Shown in pieces: positions 17,822-25,232 of a stretch of 64,000 nt of DNA. The translations under genes and the position numbers were made by a program. Below the pieces are notes generated by a model. That model was given only the letters and a program-made list of their open reading frames with translations, had not been told where the DNA came from and searched no databases. The stretch spans positions 54,852 through 118,851 of the forward strand of contig NZ_RBAH01000028.1 in the NCBI RefSeq assembly GCF_003626695.1, given 5' to 3'. Source of the DNA: Paenibacillus ginsengarvi (GTDB lineage Bacteria > Bacillota > Bacilli > Paenibacillales > NBRC-103111). The stretch's first letter is position 1; each line of letters opens with the position of its first letter.

Positions 17822-18307
17822 TTGAGGAACGAAACATGGCGTCGCGATCCGCAAAAACGGGTGCAGGTAGTCGTGCTCGGCAGAAACAAGCTGCTGCTAG
17901 CAGTCGGAATTTTCCTGCTGGCTGCGGCATACCTGCTGTATGTCCGTCAGGAACAGGCCGCTTCGGTAACCGGTACGGCTGCCGCCGGCGAGCGCACGAT
18001 TCATATGGTGACCGGAGAATTCAAATCTACGCTGCCGGACGGCAAAGAAATCGAGGCCTACCGCTGGGACCCCGGCACGATCGTCGTCCGCAAAGGAGAG
18101 AAAGTCAAGCTGAGCATTACCGGCGTGAACGGCGCAAGCCATCCGTTTATGATCGAAGGGCTCGGCATTAAAGGCGAGGTCAAAAAGGGCGAAGAAACGG
18201 TCGTCTCGTTTCAGGCGGATAAGCCCGGCGTATACCGGCTCATTTGCCTAACCCATCCCGACTTCGCGCACAGCGGCCCCATGATCGGCTATATCGTCGT
18301 GAACTGA
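17822..18307 (+). CDS. Membrane-anchored cupredoxin
   Basis: About 161 residues. I start at TTG because GGGGAGGAGAAACGG is directly upstream; this gives a short cytosolic head, one membrane helix (LLLAVGIFLLAAAYLLYV) acting as an uncleaved anchor or signal, and a cupredoxin domain outside the cell. Type-1 copper ligands are visible as His in ASHPFMIEG and Cys, His and Met in CLTHPDFAHSGPM, so a mononuclear blue-copper or a CuA-like precursor site is likely. Function is electron transfer or copper handling. No oxidase subunit adjoins it, which leaves the partner unknown. Confidence 0.8.
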   Translation: MRNETWRRDPQKRVQVVVLGRNKLLLAVGIFLLAAAYLLYVRQEQAASVTGTAAAGERTIHMVTGEFKSTLPDGKEIEAYRWDPGTIVVRKGEKVKLSITGVNGASHPFMIEGLGIKGEVKKGEETVVSFQADKPGVYRLICLTHPDFAHSGPMIGYIVVN

Positions 18308-18405
18308 TTCAAGGCGTGTTTGCAAGCACCCCGCAGGACGCAAAACAGTAGCCCGGCGCCCGCCCTCTGCATATGGTAGAAGCAGAGAGGAGCGGTGATG
18401 CGTCT

Positions 18406-18732
18406 ATGACCAAGCCTGCGGGCGAAAAACATACCGAAAAGCACAATGCCAATTTGCCGACGCTGCGCAAAATTCGCCGGGCCTGCAACAAAGAGCTGTA
18501 CCGGACGATGAAGCGGCTGAAAATATGGGTCCCTCCGGCCCAGCTTGACGAAGCCGAGGAGCTTTATCTGAAAAAAGTCGTGCTGAATTTGCCATTCATC
18601 GCCGAGAATAGCAGCAACCGCAAGCTGCTGTCCGACTGGTGGGAGCAAAACGTATGCGAAGACATTGCGAAGCTGTGGAACGTCGAGCCGGCTGATTTGG
18701 CCAAAGCGTTCCGGGAAGCGTTCGGCGGTTGA
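18406..18732 (+). CDS. Small hypothetical protein
   Basis: About 108 residues, basic at the N-terminus and largely helical (RKIRRACNKELYRTMKRLKI, then DEAEELYLKKVVLNLPFI and WEQNVCEDIAKLWN). No signal or membrane segment and no motif that I can assign. AGAGGAG lies 13 bases before the ATG chosen; an ATG 11 codons upstream is in frame but has no ribosome site. It follows the cupredoxin gene by about 100 bp and ends ahead of a terminator. Coding quality (codon use, acidic C-terminus without interruption) suggests a real gene. Confidence 0.65.
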   Translation: MTKPAGEKHTEKHNANLPTLRKIRRACNKELYRTMKRLKIWVPPAQLDEAEELYLKKVVLNLPFIAENSSNRKLLSDWWEQNVCEDIAKLWNVEPADLAKAFREAFGG

Positions 18733-18791
18733 GTCTAAGCACCGCGCGGAGCGGGATCGCCTACATTGGCGGAGCGAAGCCATTCGCAGAG

Positions 18792-18839
18792 AAAAAGGGC
18801 AATCCACGGTCTCGACAGACCATTGGAAAGCCCTTTTTT
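18792..18839. terminator. Terminator between convergent genes
   Basis: AAAGGGC pairs with GCCCTTT, with an inner GGTCT-CGAC-AGACC hairpin, and is followed by TTTTTT on the plus strand; an A-run on the other side allows use in both directions, between the small hypothetical gene and the NAD(P)-binding gene. Confidence 0.75.
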
Positions 18840-18872
18840 GGCACGTTTTGCACCATCGCAAGCGAAAGCGGA

Positions 18873-19565
18873 TCAGCCTCGCCCGGACAGCGCGGTGATT
18901 TGCTCGTATTCGTACTTGGCGGCGCCTACGCCTCCATGCTTGACCGCGGCCGCCATGCCCCGGGCTACCGTCTCCGCCTGAATCGGCCTGTATTTACGCC
19001 AGGAGCCGATCATCGCAGAAGCGAACAACCCGCTTAGCCGTTCTCCGAGTCTCTCGCCGGGCCGGACCTCGCTGCGGTTTCCCAGCAGGAGCGACGGTCT
19101 GAAGATGTGCAGAGCGGGAATAGACAACCTCTGAAGCTCTGTCTCCAGCTCCCCTTTCACCCGGCTGTAGAAAAAGACGGAGCGCGGATCGGAGCCCACG
19201 GCCGTAACGCTAACGTAGGCGGAAGCGCCGTAACGCTCGGCCAGCCGTCCAAGCAGCAGCGGATAATCGAAGTCGACCTTGCGGAACCGCTCCTTCGTTC
19301 CGGTCTGCTTCATCGTCGTGCCCAGCGCGCAAAAGACGTCGGCTCCGCGTCCCTTCCCGCGCATCACTTCCGTCACCTGCTCATCGCTCCAGTCGGTCAC
19401 AACCTGCGTCAGCTTCCCGCCTGCCGGTAATGCCGCCGGCTTGCGAACGAGGGCGACGACCTCCGCATAGGCCTCGTCAGCAAGCAGCAGCTTGACCAGT
19501 TCGCCGCCCACTAGGCCGGTGGCACCCGCTATGAGAGCCGTTTTGCCTTTTTCCGATTCACCCAT
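18873..19565 (-). CDS. NAD(P)-binding oxidoreductase-like protein (atypical SDR)
   Basis: About 230 residues. Rossmann nucleotide-binding start TALIAGATGLVGGELVKLLL with the TGxxGxxG-like glycine pattern of NmrA-like/atypical short-chain dehydrogenases. Later motifs FCALGTTMKQTGTKERFRKV and VSVTAVGSDPRSVFFYSRVK (a YxxxK-like SRVK) fit the family of small proteins related to human HTATIP2 and yeast Fmp52. GAAGGGGCCCAAAACG precedes the ATG, which overlaps the 3' end of the phosphotransferase gene by 8 bp, so the two are translationally coupled. Substrate unknown. Confidence 0.85.
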   Translation of the reverse strand: MGESEKGKTALIAGATGLVGGELVKLLLADEAYAEVVALVRKPAALPAGGKLTQVVTDWSDEQVTEVMRGKGRGADVFCALGTTMKQTGTKERFRKVDFDYPLLLGRLAERYGASAYVSVTAVGSDPRSVFFYSRVKGELETELQRLSIPALHIFRPSLLLGNRSEVRPGERLGERLSGLFASAMIGSWRKYRPIQAETVARGMAAAVKHGGVGAAKYEYEQITALSGRG

Positions 19566-20505
19566 CGTTTTGGGCCCCTTCCAGCCATTCGGGATGCGCA
19601 AACCAATCCGCGAGCGGCACCGAGCCTTGCACGCCAAGCAGCCTGTACAGAAACCGGTACGGCCTGCGAACAACGGATAAGTCCGGAACGTTCCGCACCG
19701 ACGCATAACCTGCGAGAACCGGCCGTGCCGACCGGGCGTCCAGCACGTACTCCAATCCGATAAAGTCCAGCTCGGGCGGCGCAAGCACATAAGCTTCCGT
19801 GTCGACGATCGAGGTAATCCGGCCGCCTAAAGCGAGAAACTGCGAAGGGTCCATATCGACAAGGACGGGAGCACACGTTTCCGGTTCCCGCAGATGCGCC
19901 ATTTCCGCCTTGACCGCGGCAAGCGTTTCGTTCATTTCGGGGGAGTCGCCATGCTCGCTCTGCACGAGATGCTCCATCGTCGCTAGCATTCGTTCGTGGA
20001 ACCGGGCTTTGGGCTCATTTGGAGCATCCGCCAAATTGCCGAATACCTCGAAGCTGTGGCTGTGCACTTCGGCAAGCCAGCAGCCGAACGTATACAGCGC
20101 CTCATCGGGCAGATCCGCAAACCGCCGCAGCGGCACCCCCTCCATCTTTTCGACTACGAGGTATTGCTTATCCCCTATCGTCCGTTTCGCCAGCGTCTTC
20201 GGCGCAGGGATCGTCGCGATCCCGTTCAGCAGCTTGGCCGAACTCTCCATAAACTCCATTCGCCGCGGGTCGATGCCGAACAGCAGCTTGCAGCCGAGCC
20301 AAAACTCACCTTCAGGCTCGCCGCTCATCCGGGAGGAACGAACGACCACTTCCCGGGACGGCGTCTTGACCAGCCATACATCGCTGGCGTGCCCCGAGTA
20401 GCCGGGGTCCAGCACCAACACGTCTTCGATCGGCTCCCCCAGCAACTGACGAAACAGCCCTTGTTCATGCTCCTGCCCTTGCTCCTGCTCGCGCATCATC
20501 CGCAC
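19558..20505 (-). CDS. Aminoglycoside phosphotransferase (APH)-like kinase
   Basis: 315 residues with the APH/choline kinase-like layout: VVRSSRMSGE-type N-lobe, YLVVEKMEGVPLRRF hinge, then LVDMDPSQFLALGGRITSIV, DTEAYVLAPPELDF in the C-lobe. The usual HGDxxxxN catalytic loop is replaced by VDMDPSQF, with the aspartate kept and the Asn absent, and the DFG-like aspartate appears as VDTEA. So a small-molecule kinase is likely, but drug resistance should not be assumed. The N-terminus is glutamine/glutamate rich; two adjacent ATGs (MRMM) are possible starts. Lies between hemY and the oxidoreductase in one operon-like row. Confidence 0.75.
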   Translation of the reverse strand: MRMMREQEQGQEHEQGLFRQLLGEPIEDVLVLDPGYSGHASDVWLVKTPSREVVVRSSRMSGEPEGEFWLGCKLLFGIDPRRMEFMESSAKLLNGIATIPAPKTLAKRTIGDKQYLVVEKMEGVPLRRFADLPDEALYTFGCWLAEVHSHSFEVFGNLADAPNEPKARFHERMLATMEHLVQSEHGDSPEMNETLAAVKAEMAHLREPETCAPVLVDMDPSQFLALGGRITSIVDTEAYVLAPPELDFIGLEYVLDARSARPVLAGYASVRNVPDLSVVRRPYRFLYRLLGVQGSVPLADWFAHPEWLEGAQNDG

Positions 20506-20548
20506 CCGCCTGCCTTTCGCTTTTTCACACGCCCAAAAGTCCTGCCCC

Positions 20549-21934
20549 TTACAACTGCTTCACGATCCGCTCAGCCATTTTGTCCCCGTTGTCCATGCAA
20601 TCCGGAATGCCTACGCCGTAATACGAGCAGCCGGCGAGCAGCACATTTGGAAAGTATCGCTCCATCTTCGCTTCGAGCGACTTCACGATTTCGTGGTGCC
20701 GGATATGGTAGGTCGGCATCGACTCGTGCCACCCGGTCACCTGGTACGTAACCGGCTTGGCCGTTATGCCGAGACTGCTCTCGATATCGGCGAGCGCCAC
20801 CTTCAGCAGCTCATCTTCCGAAAGCTTGCGAAGCGTCTCATAAACCGGATTGGAGCTTTTGTAAAACAAACGAACGAGCAGTTGCCCCCTCGCCGACGTA
20901 TGCTCCCACTTCCGGCTCGTCCACGTGCAGGCATCGCAGCTCAGCTCGCTGTTCGCGGCTGCGATGAACCCGGTGCCGTCCTGCGGCAGCCGGTCGTCCG
21001 GCACGTCAAAGCCGATATAGATGCTGATTAGGGAGCTATCCTTGAGCTGATGGAAATCCTCATTCAACTCCTCCGACTCCAGCAGCGCCGCTGCGACCGT
21101 ATGCGGCGTGCTCAGCACGACGAAATCCGCCTCGATCGTCCGGCCGTCTGCCAGCTCGACCCGGTATCGCCCCTCCTGCTTCCGAACGCTCGCCGCTCGC
21201 ACCCCTTTGATTACGTCGACGCCGGATAACCGCTCCTCCAGCCTATCGATCAGCGATGAAAGCCCGCTCCCGAACGATAAAAACTTTTTGTCGCCCGTCC
21301 CTTTGAACTTCATCTTGTTGGCGGACAAGCCTTGGATGATGCTGCCGTATTCGTTTTTGTAATCTAGCAGATAAGGAAGCGTCGAAGCGATCGTCAAGTC
21401 TTGCAGCTTGCCGGAATAAACGCCGGAGAGCACAGGCCCGATCTGCCGTTCGACGATCTCCTTGCCGAGAAACGTTTCCAGAAACAGTCCGATCGAGTCG
21501 TTCTTCGTAAACGTTTCGTTTGTCGTATAAAAGTCCTTCAGCGCCTCTAACTTACCTTCGGCAGAAATGAGCTCGCTCTTCGCAAGCGACTCCACACTGA
21601 GCGGAATGCCGAACACCGCATCCTCCGGTATCCGCTTCAGCTCGCCATCGATATGGATGAACGAGACGCCGGTTCCGTTGTAGACGACGTCCTCTTGCAG
21701 TTGCAAGTCGTCCAGGATGGGCGCCACATTCGGCTTGCGGGTGACGATCGAATCCGCACCCGTCTCCATCAGGAACGGCCCGTCGTGAACCGTGTTAATT
21801 TTACCGCCTAATTTATCATTAGCTTCGATCAGGACGACGGAAGCTTGCAGCTTGTTCGTTTGAATCGCTTGGTTCAGCCGATACGCGGCATATAGTCCGG
21901 TAACGCCTCCGCCGATAACAACGACTGTTTTCAA
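20549..21934 (-). CDS. hemY: Protoporphyrinogen/coproporphyrinogen III oxidase, HemY type
   Basis: Flavoenzyme of heme synthesis; in Gram-positive bacteria this type mainly oxidises coproporphyrinogen III (CgoX). About 461 residues. FAD-binding dinucleotide motif VVVIGGGVTGLYAAYRL at the very N-terminus, then LIEANDKLGGKINTV and the C-terminal FAD contact VLLAGCSYYGVGIPDCM. I use the TTG giving MKTVVVIGG since AGAGGTG sits six bases before it; a GTG three codons upstream lacks a ribosome site. It leads a same-strand row with the phosphotransferase (43 bp gap). hemE/hemH, its usual neighbours, are not in the window. Confidence 0.92.
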   Translation of the reverse strand: MKTVVVIGGGVTGLYAAYRLNQAIQTNKLQASVVLIEANDKLGGKINTVHDGPFLMETGADSIVTRKPNVAPILDDLQLQEDVVYNGTGVSFIHIDGELKRIPEDAVFGIPLSVESLAKSELISAEGKLEALKDFYTTNETFTKNDSIGLFLETFLGKEIVERQIGPVLSGVYSGKLQDLTIASTLPYLLDYKNEYGSIIQGLSANKMKFKGTGDKKFLSFGSGLSSLIDRLEERLSGVDVIKGVRAASVRKQEGRYRVELADGRTIEADFVVLSTPHTVAAALLESEELNEDFHQLKDSSLISIYIGFDVPDDRLPQDGTGFIAAANSELSCDACTWTSRKWEHTSARGQLLVRLFYKSSNPVYETLRKLSEDELLKVALADIESSLGITAKPVTYQVTGWHESMPTYHIRHHEIVKSLEAKMERYFPNVLLAGCSYYGVGIPDCMDNGDKMAERIVKQL

Positions 21935-22149
21935 TGTCGACACCTCTAAGCTTTGTGTAATAGCCGATCCTCTTCAGTATAACACACGGCCCAGACAACA
22001 TCGAAAAGTCGATTTGATGAACATCATCCGCGTGATTGCTGGTTCGGCTGCGACGGAGCTTACCGGGCAGATCTTCGAATTCCCCTCTCTGCAGGCAGCG
22101 GGCGACTATACATACCGACCTGGCTGCCCCTCGCCTGCCACGAGCTTGC

Positions 22150-22344
22150 TAAATAAGAGCCTCTGGAGCGTCTTAATTCATTTTATTTGCGTGCTTCTTA
22201 GGCATAGCAGTCTTTTGGGCCTCTTATTTCGGGCTAAAACCGTTCGGGGACCAAGTGCACCGGAGCATAAGCGGCTCAAAAGACCGTTATTTTTCCAAAT
22301 CTGCGATTTTCAAGAAGAATAAGAGGCTCAAAAGGCTGTTACTT
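22150..22344. repeat. Intergenic repeat cluster, consensus ATAAGMGGCTCAAAAG
   Basis: The 509-bp spacer 21944-22452 holds no convincing gene. Two direct copies of ATAAG(C/A)GGCTCAAAAG(A/G)C (22267-22292 and 22319-22344, 52 bp apart), one inverted copy (22208-22228) and a weaker one near 22151 are present. The inverted and direct copies can fold on each other. The pattern looks like a dispersed intergenic element, but that requires other genome sequence. Confidence 0.5.
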
Positions 22345-22395
22345 GCTAAGTGGCTGGCATGAGGCCATGGCAGCGGTACGCCAACATGCCGTCAC

Positions 22396-22449
22396 ACAAA
22401 AAACAGTCTCCGACGAATGCTCAAAACGAGCACCCTACGAAGACTGTTC
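22396..22449 (-). terminator. Terminator after hisC
   Basis: Minus strand: a long, slightly mismatched stem beginning AACAGTCT and closing AGACTGTT, then TTTTTTG. It overlaps the last bases before the hisC stop. Confidence 0.75.
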
Positions 22450-22452
22450 AAG

Positions 22453-23517
22453 CTAGCCGATCCGCGTCAGCGCCGCCAGCAGCGCATCCATATCCTCATC
22501 CGTACCGATGCTGATGCGCAGCTTGTCGGACAGACGGGGGAGATCGAAATAACGGACATAAATATGCTCCTGCAGCAGGCGGGCGTACAGCTCCTTCGCC
22601 GAAACCCCATCTGACGGCGGCGCGGCGAGCACGAAATTTGTGACGGAAGGAATGACGCGCCAGCCGCGGCGGGTCAGCTCAGCCGCAAACCGGTCGCGCG
22701 TTTGCGAGATCCGCGATACGGTGAATTTTACGTAGTCCATATCCGCAAGCGAAGCTTCTGCCGCAAGCTGCGCGACCGCTCCGACGCTGAACGTCTCTCT
22801 CGCCTTCTGCATCGCCCGGATCAGCCGCTCGCTTGCGACCGCGAAGCCGATTCGCGCTCCGCACAACGCGTAAGCTTTGGAGAACGTCCGCAGCACGATC
22901 AGATGCTCGTATGTCTCGATCAGATTCATCACGGAGATGCTCTCCGGGGCAAAATCGATATATGCTTCGTCAACAACGACAAGCCCGTTGTACGTTTGCA
23001 GCAGACGTTCGATCTCCGGCGCCTGCAGAGGAATGCCGGTCGGCGCGTTCGGGTTGGCGATAATGATCGCCGCGGCATTCGTCTCGGCGAGGCGCCGCGT
23101 ATCGATACGGTACTCATCGTCCGTAGGCACAACGACCGGCTCGACTCCGAACGTACGGGCCACGGTTTCGTACAACCCGAATGTCGGGTCGGGAATCGCT
23201 ACGGCGTCCCCTTCGCGCAGCAGCGTCTTGTATAGCAGCGTAATGAGCTCGCTCGAGCCGTTGCCGCAAATGATCCGGGAAGCCGGAATGCCGTGTACGG
23301 CGGACAGCTTGCGGCGAAGCTTGTCGCACAAGGCGTCGGGATACTCGCGGAACAGCTCGGGGCCGATTCCGCGCAGCGCATCCGAAACGCTGGGCGAAGC
23401 GGGATAAGGACTTTCGTTCTGGTTCAGCTTGATCGCTCGGACTCCGTCTTCCGGACGCTCTCCGGCAACATAAGGACTCAGGGCTGCCTGGGGCGTCCGG
23501 CAATGATCGTAACGAAT
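22453..23517 (-). CDS. hisC: Histidinol-phosphate aminotransferase-like, no canonical start
   Basis: PLP-dependent class I/II aminotransferase. LSPYVAGERPEDGVRAIKLN, then NQNESPYPASPSV is the normal HisC beginning; FSKAYALCGARIGFAVAS carries the PLP lysine and LRISIGTDEDMDALL ends the protein. It would convert histidinol phosphate and 2-oxoglutarate to imidazole acetol phosphate and glutamate, or act on aromatic amino acids. What is odd is the 5' end: upstream of LSPYV there is no ATG, GTG or TTG with a ribosome site before the frame runs antisense through hxlR. The boundary given uses an ATT that would leave about 12 extra residues. Either a rare start or a 5' end cut away when hxlR came to lie here. 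Confidence 0.65.
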   Translation of the reverse strand: MRYDHCRTPQAALSPYVAGERPEDGVRAIKLNQNESPYPASPSVSDALRGIGPELFREYPDALCDKLRRKLSAVHGIPASRIICGNGSSELITLLYKTLLREGDAVAIPDPTFGLYETVARTFGVEPVVVPTDDEYRIDTRRLAETNAAAIIIANPNAPTGIPLQAPEIERLLQTYNGLVVVDEAYIDFAPESISVMNLIETYEHLIVLRTFSKAYALCGARIGFAVASERLIRAMQKARETFSVGAVAQLAAEASLADMDYVKFTVSRISQTRDRFAAELTRRGWRVIPSVTNFVLAAPPSDGVSAKELYARLLQEHIYVRYFDLPRLSDKLRISIGTDEDMDALLAALTRIG

Positions 23518-23535
23518 GTAAAGGAGGACATGACA

Positions 23536-23862
23536 ATGGGAAACCAATTGTTCAAAGATTCGGTTGAAACGACGCTGAAAGTTATCGGCGGGAAATGGAA
23601 GATGGTCATTCTCTGTCATTTGACCGACGGCGTTAAACGATTCGGGGAATTGAAGCGGGCGATGCCCGACATTACGCAAAAGATGCTGACCCAGCAGCTG
23701 CGGGAGCTGGAGCTGGACGGCATCATTCATCGGGAAGTATTCAGCCAGGTGCCGCCGAAGGTCGAATATTCGTTGACCGACTACGGCGAAACGATCCATC
23801 GCGTGCTCGGCGTTATGGCCGACTGGGGGCAGAAGCATCAGGAGCGATCCGAACTCGTATGA
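23536..23862 (+). CDS. hxlR: HxlR-family transcriptional regulator
   Basis: 108 residues, winged helix of the HxlR type: TLKVIGGKWKMVILCHLTDG, RFGELKRAMPDITQKMLTQQ LRELE and the wing VFSQVPPKVEYSLTDYG. In Bacillus subtilis HxlR activates hxlAB in response to formaldehyde, and here hxlA lies 170 bp downstream, which makes the assignment good. AAAGGAGG with 8-9 bases of spacing precedes the ATG. A terminator separates it from hxlA, so hxlAB must have a promoter of their own. Cysteine (one, in VILCHL) could be the formaldehyde-reactive residue, as known for the Bacillus protein. Confidence 0.9.
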   Translation: MGNQLFKDSVETTLKVIGGKWKMVILCHLTDGVKRFGELKRAMPDITQKMLTQQLRELELDGIIHREVFSQVPPKVEYSLTDYGETIHRVLGVMADWGQKHQERSELV

Positions 23863-23879
23863 ATTTTTAACCAGACTTA

Positions 23880-23910
23880 GACCGTCAGCCCTTGCGGCAA
23901 CGGTCTTTTT
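23880..23910 (+). terminator. Terminator after hxlR
   Basis: GACCGT pairs with ACGGTC around CAGCCCTTGCGGCA, followed by TTTTTG. Confidence 0.8.
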
Positions 23911-23936
23911 GTCGTCCATAGTATCCATATGGGTAC

Positions 23937-23957
23937 TACGTCACTAAATAGTGCGTA
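23937..23957. promoter_or_regulatory. Inverted repeat, candidate HxlR binding site before hxlA
   Basis: TACG(T)CACTA-AA-TAGTGCGTA forms a near-perfect palindrome with one bulged base; GTAC repeats flank it. It lies upstream of a likely weak promoter (TTCCAT, 17 bases, TACAAT) whose poor -35 suits an activator-dependent gene. HxlR is the obvious binder. Confidence 0.5.
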
Positions 23958-24031
23958 CTTCCATTTTAAATCCCATGTTCGTACAATAAGTCCCGTGGTC
24001 CACACCAACTATCCCGAGGAGTGATTCATTC

Positions 24032-24676
24032 ATGGAACTTCAATTGGCTCTTGATCTGGTCGACATTCCGCAAGCCAAACAACTGGTACAAGAAGTGGAA
24101 GCTTATATAGATATAGTCGAGATCGGCACCCCTGTCGTCATTAACGAAGGGCTTCATGCCGTCAAGGCGATCAAGGACGCTTTTCCGGGTCTGCGCGTTT
24201 TGGCCGATTTGAAAATTATGGACGCGGCCGGCTACGAGGTCATGAAGGCATCCGAGGCAGGAGCCGATATCGTAACCGTTCTAGGAGCTTCGGAGGATAT
24301 GTCGATCCGGGGGGCGGTAGAGGAAGCGAAAAAGCAAGGCAAACAAATTCTCGTCGATATGATCGCCGTTAAAAATCTCGAGCAGCGCGCGCAAGAAATC
24401 GACGCGCTCGGCGTGGACTATATTTGCGTCCATACCGGCTACGATCTGCAAGCGGTCGGCAAAAATTCGCTGGACGATCTGCGGACGATCAAACGCGTAG
24501 TCAAACAGGCGAAGACGGCCATAGCCGGCGGAATTAAATTAAGCACGCTGCCGGAAGTGATCAAGGCGAACCCCGATCTGGTCATCGTCGGCGGAGGCAT
24601 TACCGGACAAGCGGACAAGCAGGCCGCTGCAGCCGAGATGCGCAGCCTGATCGCGCAAGGATCTGCGGGCCGATGA
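24032..24676 (+). CDS. hxlA: 3-hexulose-6-phosphate synthase
   Basis: Aldol condensation of formaldehyde with ribulose 5-phosphate to hexulose 6-phosphate, first step of the ribulose monophosphate route, used here for formaldehyde detoxification. 214 residues, an orotidine-phosphate-decarboxylase-like barrel: MELQLALDLVDIPQAKQLV, then YIDIVEIGTPVVINEG, LADLKIMDAAGYEVMKASEA (substrate and Mg-binding D-x-K-x-x-D) and IAGGIKLSTLPEVIK. GAGGAGTGATTCATTC precedes the ATG. Overlaps hxlB by four bases (ATGA), as in other hxlAB operons. Confidence 0.95.
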   Translation: MELQLALDLVDIPQAKQLVQEVEAYIDIVEIGTPVVINEGLHAVKAIKDAFPGLRVLADLKIMDAAGYEVMKASEAGADIVTVLGASEDMSIRGAVEEAKKQGKQILVDMIAVKNLEQRAQEIDALGVDYICVHTGYDLQAVGKNSLDDLRTIKRVVKQAKTAIAGGIKLSTLPEVIKANPDLVIVGGGITGQADKQAAAAEMRSLIAQGSAGR

Positions 24677-25230
24677 GCGCCAATCCGTACGTAGCCGAAA
24701 TACTCGGCGAACTGAAGCAGGCAGCCGAGCAACTCGATGACGGGCAAGCCGAGCTGCTCGCTTCGCGAATAGGGGAAGCGAGAAAGCTGTTCGTAGCCGG
24801 GGCTGGGCGTTCCGGCCTGATGGCCAAAGCTTTTGCCATGCGTCTGGCGCATCTGGGCTTGAACGCTTATGTGGTGGGCGAGTCGGTTACGCCTCCCATC
24901 GGAGAAGGCGATTTGCTTATTCTCGCAACGGGCTCCGGCGAAACGCGCAGTCTCGTTTCCATGGCGGAAAAAGCGAAAAGCGTGCAAGCCGCCGTCGCGG
25001 CCGTAACGATACGGCCCGAGTCGACGATCGGACGGCTGGCGGACCTCATCGTCAGGCTCCCCGGCTCGCCGAAAGAACAAGCGGGCAGCCAAGCTGCAAC
25101 AGTCCAACCGATGGGCTCGCTGTTCGAGCAAACCCTCCTGCTTTTCTTCGACGGAATGATTCTGCGGCTGATGAAGCGTTGCGGCCATGACTCGGCTGCC
25201 ATGTTCGGCCGGCATGCCAATCTGGAATAG
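24673..25230 (+). CDS. hxlB: 6-phospho-3-hexuloisomerase
   Basis: Isomerises hexulose 6-phosphate to fructose 6-phosphate, feeding captured formaldehyde into glycolysis. 185 residues, a single SIS domain: KLFVAGAGRSGLMAKAFAMR, GDLLILATGSGETRSLVSMA and the C-terminal catalytic region with FDGMILRLMKRCG ending FGRHANLE. Starts inside the hxlA stop codon and is therefore translationally coupled. It ends just two bases before the convergent GGDEF gene's stop. Confidence 0.95.
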   Translation: MSANPYVAEILGELKQAAEQLDDGQAELLASRIGEARKLFVAGAGRSGLMAKAFAMRLAHLGLNAYVVGESVTPPIGEGDLLILATGSGETRSLVSMAEKAKSVQAAVAAVTIRPESTIGRLADLIVRLPGSPKEQAGSQAATVQPMGSLFEQTLLLFFDGMILRLMKRCGHDSAAMFGRHANLE

Positions 25231-25232
25231 GC

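Noticed and set aside
19558..20505. Aminoglycoside resistance gene
   Set aside because: The fold is APH-like, but the HGDxxxxN loop is altered and the neighbours are metabolic; a resistance role is not supported.
22014..22322. 102-codon plus-strand frame in the hemY-hisC spacer
   Set aside because: No ribosome site or recognizable domain; it runs through the repeat units.
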